Shown: positions 16,319 to 24,865 of the stretch, in pieces
Numbering within the stretch: the first letter of the stretch is position 1
Layout: each line of letters opens with the position of its first letter
Source: an uncultured Flavobacteriaceae bacterium
Lineage (GTDB): Bacteria > Bacteroidota > Bacteroidia > Flavobacteriales > Flavobacteriaceae
Reading direction: 5' to 3'
DNA length: 64,000 nt
Assembly (NCBI GenBank): GCA_947502975.1
Contig: CANNBV010000002.1
Location: forward strand, 873,251-937,250
Position numbers and translations under genes: made by a program
The notes under the pieces: generated by a model
What the model was told of the DNA's origin: nothing
The model's database searches: none
The model's input: only the letters and a program-made list of their open reading frames with translations

Positions 16319-18096
16319 AGTACTGTAATTTCTATCGCATCTTGAATCCCGCTAGTTTTAAATTCTTCAGGTGTATTTGCAGATAACGGGTAAGCATCAT
16401 CCCAAGAATATAGTTTGATTTTTACACTACCAGATTTGTGAGCGGTAAGTACACCGAATTTATCAACGGTAGCAATTTCTGGGTTTTCAGAATGCCAAAT
16501 TATATTGTTTCTAGTGGCATTGTTGGGGACAACTTCATGTTGTAATTGTAAATTATCTCCTATGTTTAAAGAGTTTTGATTGGCCTTAATATTTAAACGT
16601 TTTACTGCTACATAATCTTGTTTTTCAATCTCATCCTTTAAAACTAAATATGCAGTTTTTTGTTCTTCATTTAGGTCTTTAATTTTTAAACCACTATATA
16701 ATCTTAGTTTCCACTTTCGTTCTTCAAAATAATCACCTTCACGTTCTAGAGGATCAGTTCTTAAATCAAAAAAGCGACCTTCAGGAAACTTAGGCGTTGG
16801 GGCGTAGTATTTAAAATTTTTATTGAAAGCAAATCGTAAAAGTTCAGAGTGATCTGTATACAGATTGTTGGCATTATACCAAGTGTAAATGATGTCTCTA
16901 TGTTTTTGTTTTCCTGAAATTACTTCATTCCAAAAACTTATGCCATCTATATCTTGTTTATTTGGAATTTCTATGTTGGCCGCGTCTAGAATAGTTGGGT
17001 AAATATCAGTTAAGTTAACCAAGCCGTCATAGGTTGTTTTTTGAGGTAAATCTTTTGTTGAGAAGAAAATTAATGGAACATGGGTGCCGTTATCTGAAGT
17101 GCCTCCTTTTCGTGCAGGGTATAAATCTCCATTATTTAAAACATGTGTAAATGATTCTTTTGTACCATTATCTCCCATAATCACAATTAAAGTGTTATCT
17201 GTGAGGTTTTCTTCTTTTAGCTTGTTTATTATGTTTCCAATAAGCTGATCGGTATATGAAACCATATCAGGAAAAAAGGTTTGGTCATCTGGTTTGTAGT
17301 TTTTACTTCTCTCTCCATTAAAATTGTCAAAAACACTATTAGGCTTAGTGCTAGGAGTTGGTTGGTGTTCATCATGTACCAATAACATGGGGTAGTAGAG
17401 AAAAAAGGGCTTGTCTTTATTTTTCTCAATAAAACTTAATGCATCTCTATTACAAATATCTGGACCATACCATTGTCTACCAGTTTCTGGATCTACATCT
17501 GTTCTTCCTTCATAATTCATTATAACGCCATTTCTCACCAAATTAGGGTTGATAAAACGTTGTCCTTCTGTAATTACATCAAAGCAGGTGAATTCATCCC
17601 AACCAAATTCAAAAATATAATCCTTGCCATGAATTTCTTTGGTACCTCGAGTTTGCTTCCATTTACCAAACATACCAGTGGCATATCCATTTTTCTGAAA
17701 AACATCTCCAAATGTAATATCAGAAGCATGTTGAGATTTACAACGTAAATAATTACGAGAGTTATGTTTGCCAGACATTAATGCAATGCGAGTAGCTTCA
17801 CATAAAGGGTAGGCATGTGCATTGTTGAACATAACGCCTTCATTAGCAAGTTTATCAATTTCTGGGGTATGTATTGGAGCATCTTTGAATAAGCCTCGAT
17901 TGGAGTTAACACGATTTGCGCCATATACTGATACACCTAAATGGCTTAAATCATCAATTAGAATAAGGACAACATTTTTTTTCTTTGCAACGTTGGTGTT
18001 TGAGTTTTCGGCAATAAGAACATCATTTTTTTGTTTACAACTAGTACAAAGTATAATGCATAAGAGTGAAAAAAAATAATTAATATGATATTTCAT
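16315..18096 (-). CDS. Lipoprotein sulfatase with C-terminal Big2 domain
   Basis: The 593-residue product has a lipobox (IILCTSC), so it is lipid-anchored. The sulfatase domain shows metal ligands (LILIDDLSHLG), the formylglycine site Cys99 in CEATR, then GMFGKWKQ, LVHDEHQP and VIMGDNGTKE. CxAxR is a permitted variant of CxPxR. After about residue 505 a Big2 immunoglobulin-like domain follows (NIKANQNSLNIGDNLQLQHE, IATVDKFGVLTAHKSGSVKI). It should remove sulfate from a sulfated glycan or aryl substrate. No other polysaccharide-utilisation genes and no formylglycine-generating enzyme lie nearby, so activation must come from elsewhere in the genome. Confidence 0.92.
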   Translation of the reverse strand: MKYHINYFFSLLCIILCTSCKQKNDVLIAENSNTNVAKKKNVVLILIDDLSHLGVSVYGANRVNSNRGLFKDAPIHTPEIDKLANEGVMFNNAHAYPLCEATRIALMSGKHNSRNYLRCKSQHASDITFGDVFQKNGYATGMFGKWKQTRGTKEIHGKDYIFEFGWDEFTCFDVITEGQRFINPNLVRNGVIMNYEGRTDVDPETGRQWYGPDICNRDALSFIEKNKDKPFFLYYPMLLVHDEHQPTPSTKPNSVFDNFNGERSKNYKPDDQTFFPDMVSYTDQLIGNIINKLKEENLTDNTLIVIMGDNGTKESFTHVLNNGDLYPARKGGTSDNGTHVPLIFFSTKDLPQKTTYDGLVNLTDIYPTILDAANIEIPNKQDIDGISFWNEVISGKQKHRDIIYTWYNANNLYTDHSELLRFAFNKNFKYYAPTPKFPEGRFFDLRTDPLEREGDYFEERKWKLRLYSGLKIKDLNEEQKTAYLVLKDEIEKQDYVAVKRLNIKANQNSLNIGDNLQLQHEVVPNNATRNNIIWHSENPEIATVDKFGVLTAHKSGSVKIKLYSWDDAYPLSANTPEEFKTSGIQDAIEITVL

Positions 18097-18122
18097 GAAT
18101 AGTGTATAGTTTAGTTGTATGC

Positions 18123-18130
18123 CAAAGATA
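18123..18130 (-). promoter_or_regulatory. Putative -7 box (TATCTTTG) of the sulfatase gene
   Basis: On the minus strand TATCTTTG matches TAnnTTTG, 26 bp before the sulfatase start codon. No clear -33 box. Confidence 0.4.
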
Positions 18131-18138
18131 TCAATTAC

Positions 18139-18849
18139 TTAATTGAGAATTTCAACATTATTTATATAAATATTTTGCAATGGCCAATCTGCCTCATCTG
18201 TTTTTACAGAAGCAATCTTATCCACCACATCCATTCCTTTTATTACTTTGCCAAAAACCGTATAATCACCATTTAAATGATGAGCGCCTCCTTTTTGTTG
18301 TACTATAAAAAATTGATATGGAGATGCTAATTTATGTGGGTTTTCTATATCGCTACTAGGCATCGAAACAGTACCACGATCGTGTTTAAAACCACGATTA
18401 GTATCTCTAGGTAGTAGGTATTTTCCAATTTTTCTACGTTTAATGGCTGTAGCCATATCATCACCATTACCTCCTTGTATCATAAAATTATTGATAACTC
18501 TAAAGAATTGTGTGCCGTCAAAATACTTTTGCTTAGTGAGGTAGATAAAATTAGAACGATGAAATTTAGTTTCATCGAATAGTAAGATGTCAATAGCTCC
18601 AAAATCTGTAGTTATTCTCACCTTATTCTCTTTATGTTTTGTGTTATAGACCAAAAAGAATTCCATGGCATTCTTGGTGTCTAAAACAGGGAATACGTCA
18701 CTGTTATTCTCAATATCATCTTTTTTTAGTTCAACCTGTTTTACAGTTTCTGTAGTGTCTTTAGCTTTTAAAGAATCCTTTTTTTTAGATTGTTTATCTT
18801 CACAATTCAGAAAAAATAAAAAGAGACCTAAAAACAATACAACACGCAT
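18139..18849 (-). CDS. Cyclophilin-type peptidyl-prolyl isomerase, lipoprotein
   Basis: I chose the ATG giving MRVVLFLGLFLFFLNCEDKQ (236 residues), because it yields a proper lipobox (FFLNC). The longer frame with 24 extra codons runs into the divergent Nudix gene. The cyclophilin domain (about 65-235) shows FHRSNFIYLTKQKYFDGTQFFRVINNFMIQGGNGD, GTVSMPSS, SPYQFFIVQQKGGAHHLNGDYTVFGKVIKGMDVVDKI. Arg/Phe/Gln catalytic-pocket residues (FFRV, IQGG) are present. It should catalyse proline isomerisation in the periplasm. The start codon is only 5 bp from that of the divergent gene. Confidence 0.92.
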   Translation of the reverse strand: MRVVLFLGLFLFFLNCEDKQSKKKDSLKAKDTTETVKQVELKKDDIENNSDVFPVLDTKNAMEFFLVYNTKHKENKVRITTDFGAIDILLFDETKFHRSNFIYLTKQKYFDGTQFFRVINNFMIQGGNGDDMATAIKRRKIGKYLLPRDTNRGFKHDRGTVSMPSSDIENPHKLASPYQFFIVQQKGGAHHLNGDYTVFGKVIKGMDVVDKIASVKTDEADWPLQNIYINNVEILN

Positions 18850-18854
18850 AGACA

Positions 18855-19496
18855 ATGAATTTTGATGAATTCGTAAACTTGATTCCAAAAATAGAAAATA
18901 TAGTGTTACCTGCCGAATCATCGCATTTTAAAATGGTGCCACCAACACGTAAATCTTTTGCGCAATATTCAGAATCACAATTAAAACAGGCCAAAAAAGC
19001 AGGTGTGCTAGCGTTGTTTTACCCAAATCAAACACAAGAAACACAATTTGCACTCATTCTTCGAAGAACATACAAAGGCGTTCATTCGGCACAAGTATCA
19101 TTTCCAGGTGGAAAAATAGAACCATCTGATAAGGATCTTGAAGAAACTGCTATAAGGGAAACTTTTGAGGAAATAGGTGTGCCAGTTGATGATGTTCAAG
19201 TAGTAAAAAAACTATCGCAAGTATTTATTCCGCCAAGTAATTTTTGTGTGCAACCTTTTATAGGAATCGTACAAGAACAATCTGTTTTCAAAAAACAAGA
19301 AAGCGAAGTAGAAAAGATAATAGAGGTAAAACTATCTGATTTAATTAATGATGAAAATCTCATTTCAAAAGAAGTAAAAACGTCATATAGTATTGGTATT
19401 GAAGTACCTGCATTTAAACTTAATGGGTTTACAGTTTGGGGGGCAACTGCTATGGTTTTAAGTGAAATTAAGGATATTGTCAACCAGTTGGCATAG
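18855..19496 (+). CDS. Nudix hydrolase, CoA pyrophosphatase-like
   Basis: The 213-residue product has the UPF0035-type signature LILRRTYKGVHSAQVSFPGGK directly followed by the Nudix box (GGKIEPSDKDLEETAIRETFEEIGV). This matches Gx5Ex7REUxEExGU except for slight length variation at its start. The combination is typical of NudL-like hydrolases that cleave CoA into phosphopantetheine and 3',5'-ADP (family knowledge). The start MNFDEFVNLIPKI is conserved in relatives. The cyclophilin start lies just 5 bp away on the other strand, and an acyltransferase follows after a promoter. Confidence 0.9.
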   Translation: MNFDEFVNLIPKIENIVLPAESSHFKMVPPTRKSFAQYSESQLKQAKKAGVLALFYPNQTQETQFALILRRTYKGVHSAQVSFPGGKIEPSDKDLEETAIRETFEEIGVPVDDVQVVKKLSQVFIPPSNFCVQPFIGIVQEQSVFKKQESEVEKIIEVKLSDLINDENLISKEVKTSYSIGIEVPAFKLNGFTVWGATAMVLSEIKDIVNQLA

Positions 19497-19517
19497 ATTA
19501 TAGATTTATTACCTTTG
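19488..19517 (+). promoter_or_regulatory. Bacteroidetes-type promoter of the acyltransferase gene
   Basis: TTG at 19488-19490 and TACCTTTG at 19510-19517 are separated by exactly 19 bp, the consensus geometry for the Bacteroidetes primary sigma factor. The -33 box overlaps the end of the Nudix gene. The start codon lies 29 bp downstream. Confidence 0.7.
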
Positions 19518-19546
19518 TAGCCCAACCAAAAACAAATACTTAATAT

Positions 19547-20344
19547 ATGGGATTGTTTAAAACAAATCCATTCGGACATATACTTTTTGTAAAAAAATGG
19601 CTCATCAGGATTTTGGGAGCTATGACACATAGAAGATTTCGAGGGTTCAACGAATTACAGATTGAAGGTTCAGAGATTATAAAAGATCTTCCGGACAAAA
19701 ACGTACTTTTTATCTCTAACCATCAAACCTATTTTGCTGATGTTGTAGCTATGTTTCATGTATTTAATGCAAGCCTAAGCGGACGTACAGATTCTATAAA
19801 AAACGTGGGATATCTTTGGAATCCTAAATTAAACATCTATTACGTTGCAGCCAAAGAAACCATGAAAGCTGGATTATTACCAAAAATCTTGGCGTATGTA
19901 GGTTCAGTTAGTATTGAACGTACATGGCGCTCTGAAGGTAAAGATGTACAGAGACAGGTTAAAATGAGTGATATTTCTAGTATTGGTACAGCTTTAAATG
20001 ATGGTTGGGTTATCACATTTCCACAAGGTACTACAACCCCGTTTAAACCTATACGAAAAGGTACAGCTCATATCATAAAGCGTTACAAACCTATTGTGGT
20101 TCCTATTGTAATTGATGGTTTTAGACGTTCTTTCGATAAAAAAGGACTGCGTATTAAAAAGAAAAATATTCTTCAATCTATGGAAATTAAAGCGCCTTTA
20201 GAGATTGATTACGATAATGAGACTACCGACGAAATTGTAAAAAAAATAGAATATGCCATAGAGCAGCACCCATCATTTCTAAAAGTAATTCCCGAGGCAG
20301 AACTTAAAGCACAAGCAGAGTTAGATAAATTGCGGGAATGGTAA
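19547..20344 (+). CDS. PlsC-like 1-acylglycerol-3-phosphate acyltransferase, atypical motifs
   Basis: The 265-residue product has the PlsC/LPLAT layout: LFISNHQTYFADVVAM (motif I), GSVSIERTWR (motif II) and VITFPQGTTTPFKPIRKGTAHII (motif III), then IVVPIVIDGF (motif IV). Motif I is His-x5-Asp instead of the usual His-x4-Asp, and motif III reads FPQGTT instead of FPEGTR. The acyl-transfer histidine is present. It probably acylates lysophosphatidate or another lyso- or amino-lipid on the inner membrane face; given the motif changes the acceptor is uncertain. It is transcribed from its own consensus promoter. Confidence 0.88.
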   Translation: MGLFKTNPFGHILFVKKWLIRILGAMTHRRFRGFNELQIEGSEIIKDLPDKNVLFISNHQTYFADVVAMFHVFNASLSGRTDSIKNVGYLWNPKLNIYYVAAKETMKAGLLPKILAYVGSVSIERTWRSEGKDVQRQVKMSDISSIGTALNDGWVITFPQGTTTPFKPIRKGTAHIIKRYKPIVVPIVIDGFRRSFDKKGLRIKKKNILQSMEIKAPLEIDYDNETTDEIVKKIEYAIEQHPSFLKVIPEAELKAQAELDKLREW

Positions 20345-20592
20345 TTTTGTGAAACAGTTTATTGCCTTATCCAAATGAAGATTTCCCTAGTTTAATCGTA
20401 AACAGAGTGATTACAATAGTATTTGGTGTTAATAAATTGCTTGTTGGCACTTTAATATTTTTAGTGTAAAGTAGGTTGGGAAATAAACCAATTTATAGTG
20501 TTTTAATCGATACTTTTTATTTAACAATTGAATACTAACTATATTGGCTATATCTTATTAATACTATATAAATTTAATTAAGGTTTATAACT

Positions 20593-21456
20593 ATGAATGA
20601 AAGCTTCATTTTAAATTTTACACCTACAGGAATGATACCTACTAAGGAAATGACACCTTATGTGCCAGTTTCTGTATCAGAAATAGTAGATAACGTACTC
20701 GAAGCTAATGACATTGGTATTACAATGGTACATTTACATGCTAGAGACCCAATAACACATGTACCTACTTATAAAAAGGAAGAGTATGCTAAAATTATTG
20801 AAGGTATTAGAAAGCATGCACCAGAACTAGTGATTTGTATTTCATTAAGTGGTAGAGATTTTGGTGAATTAGAACAGCGCGGTGATCCATTACTTCTGGA
20901 AGATGAACTAAAACCAGATATGGGAAGCCTAACACTTAGTTCGTTAAATTTTAACAAAACTGCAAGTGTAAATGCACCAGATATGATAATGAGTTTAGCA
21001 AATATGATGATGGAAAAAGGTATAGTTCCTGAGCTTGAAGTATTTGATATTGGTATGATAAATTATGCTAAATATTTAGAGAAAAAGGGTCTCATAACGC
21101 CTCCATACTATTTTAATTTACTTTTTGGTAATATTGCGTGTTCTCAAGCCAACCTTTTACATGCGGGTGTGATGATAAACGACCTTCCTAAAGATTCATT
21201 TTGGAGCCTCGCAGGAATTGGTAATGAACAGTTGAAAATGAATTCGTTATCCCTAGCGTTTGGTGGAGGAGTGCGAGTAGGAATAGAAGATAATATCTGG
21301 TACGATTCAGCTAGAACTAAATTAGCTAAAAATTCAGAATTGTTAGAAAGAGTGCATGTTATAGCGCAAGCTAATGAAAGAAATGTGATGTCTCCTAAAA
21401 CCTTCCGAAAAAAAATGAATTTACAAATAGGAAATGGTAAATACGGTAGACTTTAA
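20593..21456 (+). CDS. BKACE-family (DUF849) beta-keto acid cleavage enzyme
   Basis: The 287-residue TIM-barrel protein has the zinc ligands of the Kce/BKACE family: His47 and His49 in MVHLHARDP, and Glu232 in GGGVRVGIEDNIWYD. Other family motifs are FTPTGMIPTKE at the start, GRDFGELEQR and ELEVFDIGMI. The family cleaves beta-keto acids with acetyl-CoA to acetoacetate plus a CoA ester; 3-keto-5-aminohexanoate cleavage is one of many activities. No lysine-fermentation genes flank it; instead a GNAT acetyltransferase starts 14 bp downstream, so the pair probably serves a different pathway. Substrate unknown. Confidence 0.93.
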   Translation: MNESFILNFTPTGMIPTKEMTPYVPVSVSEIVDNVLEANDIGITMVHLHARDPITHVPTYKKEEYAKIIEGIRKHAPELVICISLSGRDFGELEQRGDPLLLEDELKPDMGSLTLSSLNFNKTASVNAPDMIMSLANMMMEKGIVPELEVFDIGMINYAKYLEKKGLITPPYYFNLLFGNIACSQANLLHAGVMINDLPKDSFWSLAGIGNEQLKMNSLSLAFGGGVRVGIEDNIWYDSARTKLAKNSELLERVHVIAQANERNVMSPKTFRKKMNLQIGNGKYGRL

Positions 21457-21470
21457 ATACTTAAATAGAA

Positions 21471-22112
21471 ATGAAAGCTAAAAGTCCCCAAGACCTACCA
21501 GCTATACAGCGCTATTGGAATATCGTCCGAAATGGCATGTTCCTCTTTGGTTTGCGTAATAGACTGGCTAATATAGGTATCGATATAAAACCATATTACT
21601 GGGTACAAGAAGAGTTTACCCCATGCAATGAGCCTGCCATTAAGGGAGATGCCAGTGCATATACTGTAAAATATATTAGCATAGAAGAGGTGAAAGTTAT
21701 TTATCAAAATCGACCTCAAGAAGAGCTAGATGAAGTCATTGAAGGCATGCAAAATGGTTATTTATGTGTTGGCTTAGAATGTAATTCAGAAATTGTTACC
21801 TACATGTATGTAGCCCTAGAAGATTTCGACTTTAAAGGAAGAATATTAAAGCTAAAACCCAATGAATCCTATCTTTTCAATATCTGGACTATACACGCTT
21901 ACAGAGGTAAAAATTTAGCACCATATTTACGATATAAAACCTATCAATTATTAAAAGAACGCGGAAGAGATGTAAAATATAGCGTCACCGAATATTTCAA
22001 TAAATCATCTATAAAATTCAAAAAGAAATTAAATTCAAAGAATTTATACCTCTATCTAAGCATAGTTTTATTCAATAAGTATAAGTGGAATTTCACGTTA
22101 AAAAAATACTGA
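21471..22112 (+). CDS. GNAT-like N-acetyltransferase
   Basis: The 213-residue product carries a weak GNAT core. NGYLCVGLECNSEIVTYMYVALEDF looks like beta strands 2-4. LFNIWTIHAYRGKNLAPYLRYKTYQLLKERGR contains the acetyl-CoA loop in degenerate form (R-G-K-N-L-A). VTEYFNKSSIKFKKKLN matches the final part of the fold. It is the second gene of a probable operon with the BKACE enzyme. The acceptor may be an amine product of that pathway (inference). A weak hairpin and a dispersed repeat follow. Confidence 0.7.
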   Translation: MKAKSPQDLPAIQRYWNIVRNGMFLFGLRNRLANIGIDIKPYYWVQEEFTPCNEPAIKGDASAYTVKYISIEEVKVIYQNRPQEELDEVIEGMQNGYLCVGLECNSEIVTYMYVALEDFDFKGRILKLKPNESYLFNIWTIHAYRGKNLAPYLRYKTYQLLKERGRDVKYSVTEYFNKSSIKFKKKLNSKNLYLYLSIVLFNKYKWNFTLKKY

Positions 22113-22147
22113 TATTATAACTCAAAACAATTTACAACAATAACTGT

Positions 22148-22169
22148 AACACCATAAAAGGGTGTTTTG
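22148..22169 (+). terminator. Weak possible terminator after the BKACE-GNAT pair
   Basis: AACACC and GGTGTT form a 6-bp stem with a 7-nt loop followed by TTGA. The T tract is short, so efficiency is doubtful. Confidence 0.35.
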
Positions 22170-22181
22170 ATGATAAATTGT

Positions 22182-22353
22182 ATTTGGGCGTTCCCCTGTC
22201 GGGTCGGGCTTTCCGCTATATCTTTCTGCGAAGCAGTCCCGAACTTATTTCGGGATCTAAACTATTAATAAATTACCGTCTTTATACTTAAATAAGCATT
22301 TAAAGCTTCACAAAAAGGATGCCGCTGCAATCCCTAACGCACGTGTCTGCCAA
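22182..22353 (+). repeat. Dispersed flavobacterial repeat, copy 2
   Basis: It opens with ATTTGGGCGTT, then GGGTCGGGCTTTCCGCTATA, and closes with AAAAAGGATGCCGCTGCAAT, CCCTAACGCA and CTGCCAA. Between the conserved ends is a variable middle with a TCCCGAA/TTCGGGA hairpin. No ORF is present in this 353-bp intergenic gap. Confidence 0.8.
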
Positions 22354-22466
22354 CTTCTAGTTTAACCTAAGATAGTTTTGTATTTGGTTATGTAATCAGA
22401 TTTCTAAGATTCTAGGAGACAAAAGAAAACAGATTCAAGTAAAGTAATATTTCAAAATAGAGGTAA

Positions 22467-23606
22467 TTATCGAACAAACAATTGTACTTGTGAAACAACA
22501 GAGCCTGGCCCTGGTATACCACCATTGTAGGCATTAACACTTCCTAAAGAATACCACCAATTAGAATGATTAGCAGAACCATCTAAATAAGTGTTAGTAC
22601 TATTTTGTTCTAATCCTCCCCATAAACTTGCTGTGGTATCTATACTAATTGGAATATACCCAGGGACGGGTCGCGAAGGAGAGCCTCCACTTCTAGGATC
22701 AAAAGTTTGGCTCCAATGATTGGTTATTCCTAAACCAGGATAATGCAACCTAAACTCATAAGCGGTCGCACTTTTTAACTCATCTAATTTACTTAAAATA
22801 GAGTACTTGTTAGTAGTTATATTTGGTGAAGCGATATTAAATTCATTAGCTTCTACATCGTTAGCCCAATAGCCACCTACGGTATTATGATTAAACACTA
22901 AAGTCCAACCACCACCATCGTTAGTCATATCACAATAACACTCATATGCGGGGTTGACGCCAGCACCATCAGGATCAATTGTATATACACCATCTGTAGT
23001 AAATCCAGCATCAAAATATGCCAAACAATTAGGTAAAACATTTACTACGCTAATATTAGCGTTACAAGTATCACTTTTACCGGCAAAAGTAATAGTGAAA
23101 TTATCGGTTTGAGCAGACGTTGGAGTACCGGTTCCTGTTAAAGTTATCGTGTTAACACCAATAGAGCTAAAAGCTCCAGATCCAGAAAAACTATAACCAT
23201 TTACAGTATTTGTACTTATCGTATACGTTTCAATAACGTTAACAAGAACATCAATAGTTATAGTATTAGCGGCATTTAAAGGATTGTCAACAGAAAAAGC
23301 ACCATTTGAAGTTATAGAACTGCAATCTAAGGAATTGGTTGGAAACTCGCCTAAACAACCAGACCAGTTAGTCCCATTAAAAAATTGGAAGCATTTACTA
23401 TCGGTGTTAAAAACAAATAAACCTTCTGCAGGATTAACAATGGAACTTATTTGTGCACTTGTCATTCTTGGTGGTAAAAAACCTTGAGTTGTTGATTCTA
23501 TATCTAAAGCAGATGACGGATCTGGATTGGTTGTGCCAATTCCAACTTGAGAAAAACTAACAAAACTAATACATAATAGAATAATTAGGGGCGAAATTTT
23601 ATGCAT
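22467..23606 (-). CDS. Secreted fibrinogen-related-domain protein
   Basis: The 379-residue product has a signal peptide (ISPLIILLCISFVSFSQ). Next comes GIGTTNPDPSSALDIESTTQGFLPPRM, a segment common at the start of large flavobacterial surface proteins. A beta-rich SprB-like or immunoglobulin-like middle follows (about 85-185). The C-terminal half resembles a fibrinogen-related domain: FTTDGVYTIDPDGAG then ECYCDMTNDGGGWTLVFNH, the hallmark CxMxxxGGGWT motif. Such domains bind sugars or acetylated groups. There is no visible type IX sorting domain at the end (QVQLFVR). It is a standalone gene. Confidence 0.82.
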   Translation of the reverse strand: MHKISPLIILLCISFVSFSQVGIGTTNPDPSSALDIESTTQGFLPPRMTSAQISSIVNPAEGLFVFNTDSKCFQFFNGTNWSGCLGEFPTNSLDCSSITSNGAFSVDNPLNAANTITIDVLVNVIETYTISTNTVNGYSFSGSGAFSSIGVNTITLTGTGTPTSAQTDNFTITFAGKSDTCNANISVVNVLPNCLAYFDAGFTTDGVYTIDPDGAGVNPAYECYCDMTNDGGGWTLVFNHNTVGGYWANDVEANEFNIASPNITTNKYSILSKLDELKSATAYEFRLHYPGLGITNHWSQTFDPRSGGSPSRPVPGYIPISIDTTASLWGGLEQNSTNTYLDGSANHSNWWYSLGSVNAYNGGIPGPGSVVSQVQLFVR

Positions 23607-24085
23607 TGTGAGAGAACGAGTTTTTTAAATATTCGACAAAAGTAACAAAAACATCGATTAAATATATAATTTATTCGATGAAATACATTTTATGTAAAGT
23701 TTTTTCTTATAAAGAGTAACTATATGAAAGAATAACTATATGAAAGAATAATTTTATTGGCTAGTATAAACTTGTGAAGTTGAAGAATTGGGCTCTATAT
23801 TTTTTTCTGTGAAGTAGCCCGAACTAACCTTCAACTATAAAGATTGAAATATTAAGTTATGTAATATGGTTTCGCTATGAGGATGAAGTTTAAATCTATA
23901 ATGTGGCGGCTACAAGCTTTATTTATTAATTGAAAGTGGTTTTTGTTTTTGGAGAGATTTGTTTAGTATGTTCGTTTATGTTTAGTTGCATTGAATAGTA
24001 CTAAGTTAGCGAAAGAAAAGAACCAGATGAAAATATGAAGAATTTTCCCGAGTATGTAAAGGATTAACAATTAACTATACACATT
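23607..24085. other. Intergenic region with promoter and cassette-end remnant
   Basis: TACTTTTG on the minus strand at 23637-23644 is a likely -7 box for the fibrinogen-domain gene. TATGAAAGAATAA is repeated twice near 23724-23748. I found no gene. The right part would have to contain the 3' end of the cassette recombination site described next, but only its first 7 bp is recognisable. Confidence 0.4.
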
Positions 24086-24690
24086 GTTAGGCAACGTTTA
24101 ATCAATTAAAAATCACCCAAGTATTATAGTAATCTTTTATTTCATTCTCTTTTAGTTGAAATATCATAAAATGAAGACTACCATTATCAACAATATAATT
24201 GTCATCTCTATCCCAATAAATATCTGCCATGTATGCCGTTATATATTTAGGGTTTGGTTTGCTAAAGCTGACTAGAGTATTTGGTTTAATGAGACTAAAG
24301 GGTATCTTTAAATTTAAATTACTATTAGGACAATTTATGTCATTAATTTGAGCGTCAATTAATGATAAGAATTCTTTAAAGGCAGTTTTGTCTTTAATAC
24401 TTCTGTTTATGTCATTTTCATATAGGTAATCACCAAAATTGTTCATTAATGAGGAATGAGCAAAAGTCGTATCAAGGACATATGCTTTTTCGGTTTTGAA
24501 TAGATGCGTATTTACTATTGAATCTAAACATTTCTGGTAAACTTCTAAATCTGATTCTGTAATTTTATAAGTAGATAGTTTTGTTTGTGATTTTGAGAAG
24601 TCTTGATTTTCCTTTTTACAGGAAGCGACAAAAAATATAAGTGCTACGAAATAGTATTTGAAGTTCATAGAGTTTCTAATGTTGCCTAAC
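24086..24690 (-). mobile_element. Integron-cassette-like unit around a lipoprotein gene
   Basis: The gene is flanked by GTTAGGCAAC on the left and its exact inverted copy GTTGCCTAAC on the right. This is what an integron cassette shows, where the leading TTRRRY and the trailing RYYYAAC derive from one attC site. An attC-like hairpin sits at the upstream junction. No integrase and no neighbouring cassette is present. Confidence 0.5.
24102..24668 (-). CDS. Putative lipoprotein of unknown function in a cassette-like unit
   Basis: The 188-residue product starts MNFKYYFVALIFFVASCKKE, with a clear lipobox (FFVASC), so it is membrane-anchored. The rest is hydrophilic and mixed alpha/beta, with SLIDAQINDINCPNSNLNL and YITAYMADIYWDRDDNYIVDNGSLHFMIFQL. 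I do not recognise a family. The gene fills almost all the space between inverted GTTAGGCAAC ends (9 bp after the stop, 13 bp before the start), as in integron cassettes. The protein may be an accessory trait gene. Confidence 0.75.
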   Translation of the reverse strand: MNFKYYFVALIFFVASCKKENQDFSKSQTKLSTYKITESDLEVYQKCLDSIVNTHLFKTEKAYVLDTTFAHSSLMNNFGDYLYENDINRSIKDKTAFKEFLSLIDAQINDINCPNSNLNLKIPFSLIKPNTLVSFSKPNPKYITAYMADIYWDRDDNYIVDNGSLHFMIFQLKENEIKDYYNTWVIFN

Positions 24691-24736
24691 TTTCACGGAT
24701 ACGCGTCGTTTTAATGAACTATATCCGACGTTAAAC
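24684..24736 (-). other. attC-like recombination site
   Basis: On the minus strand it reads GTTTAAC (RYYYAAC), then CGGATA, a 20-nt spacer, TATCCG and finally GTTAGGC (GTTRRRY). The CGGATA/TATCCG arms pair perfectly. The outer boxes are not complementary to each other, but GTTAGGC matches the far end of the following gene, as expected at a junction between two different cassettes. Confidence 0.5.
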
Positions 24737-24865
24737 GAATTTAGTTGAAAATTTTTACAAAGTCAAATATTCACAAACCAAGAACTCGTTAATAACTCCT
24801 AACAACTCCCTTTTTTAGAATTTGCTAAAATTTCTATTTTGCGTTGCTAATTGAATATTAAATAA

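Noticed and set aside
22330-22342. CCCTAACGCA in the dispersed repeats as attC ends
   Set aside because: No matching GTTRRRY at attC distance and no paired arms like those at 24684.
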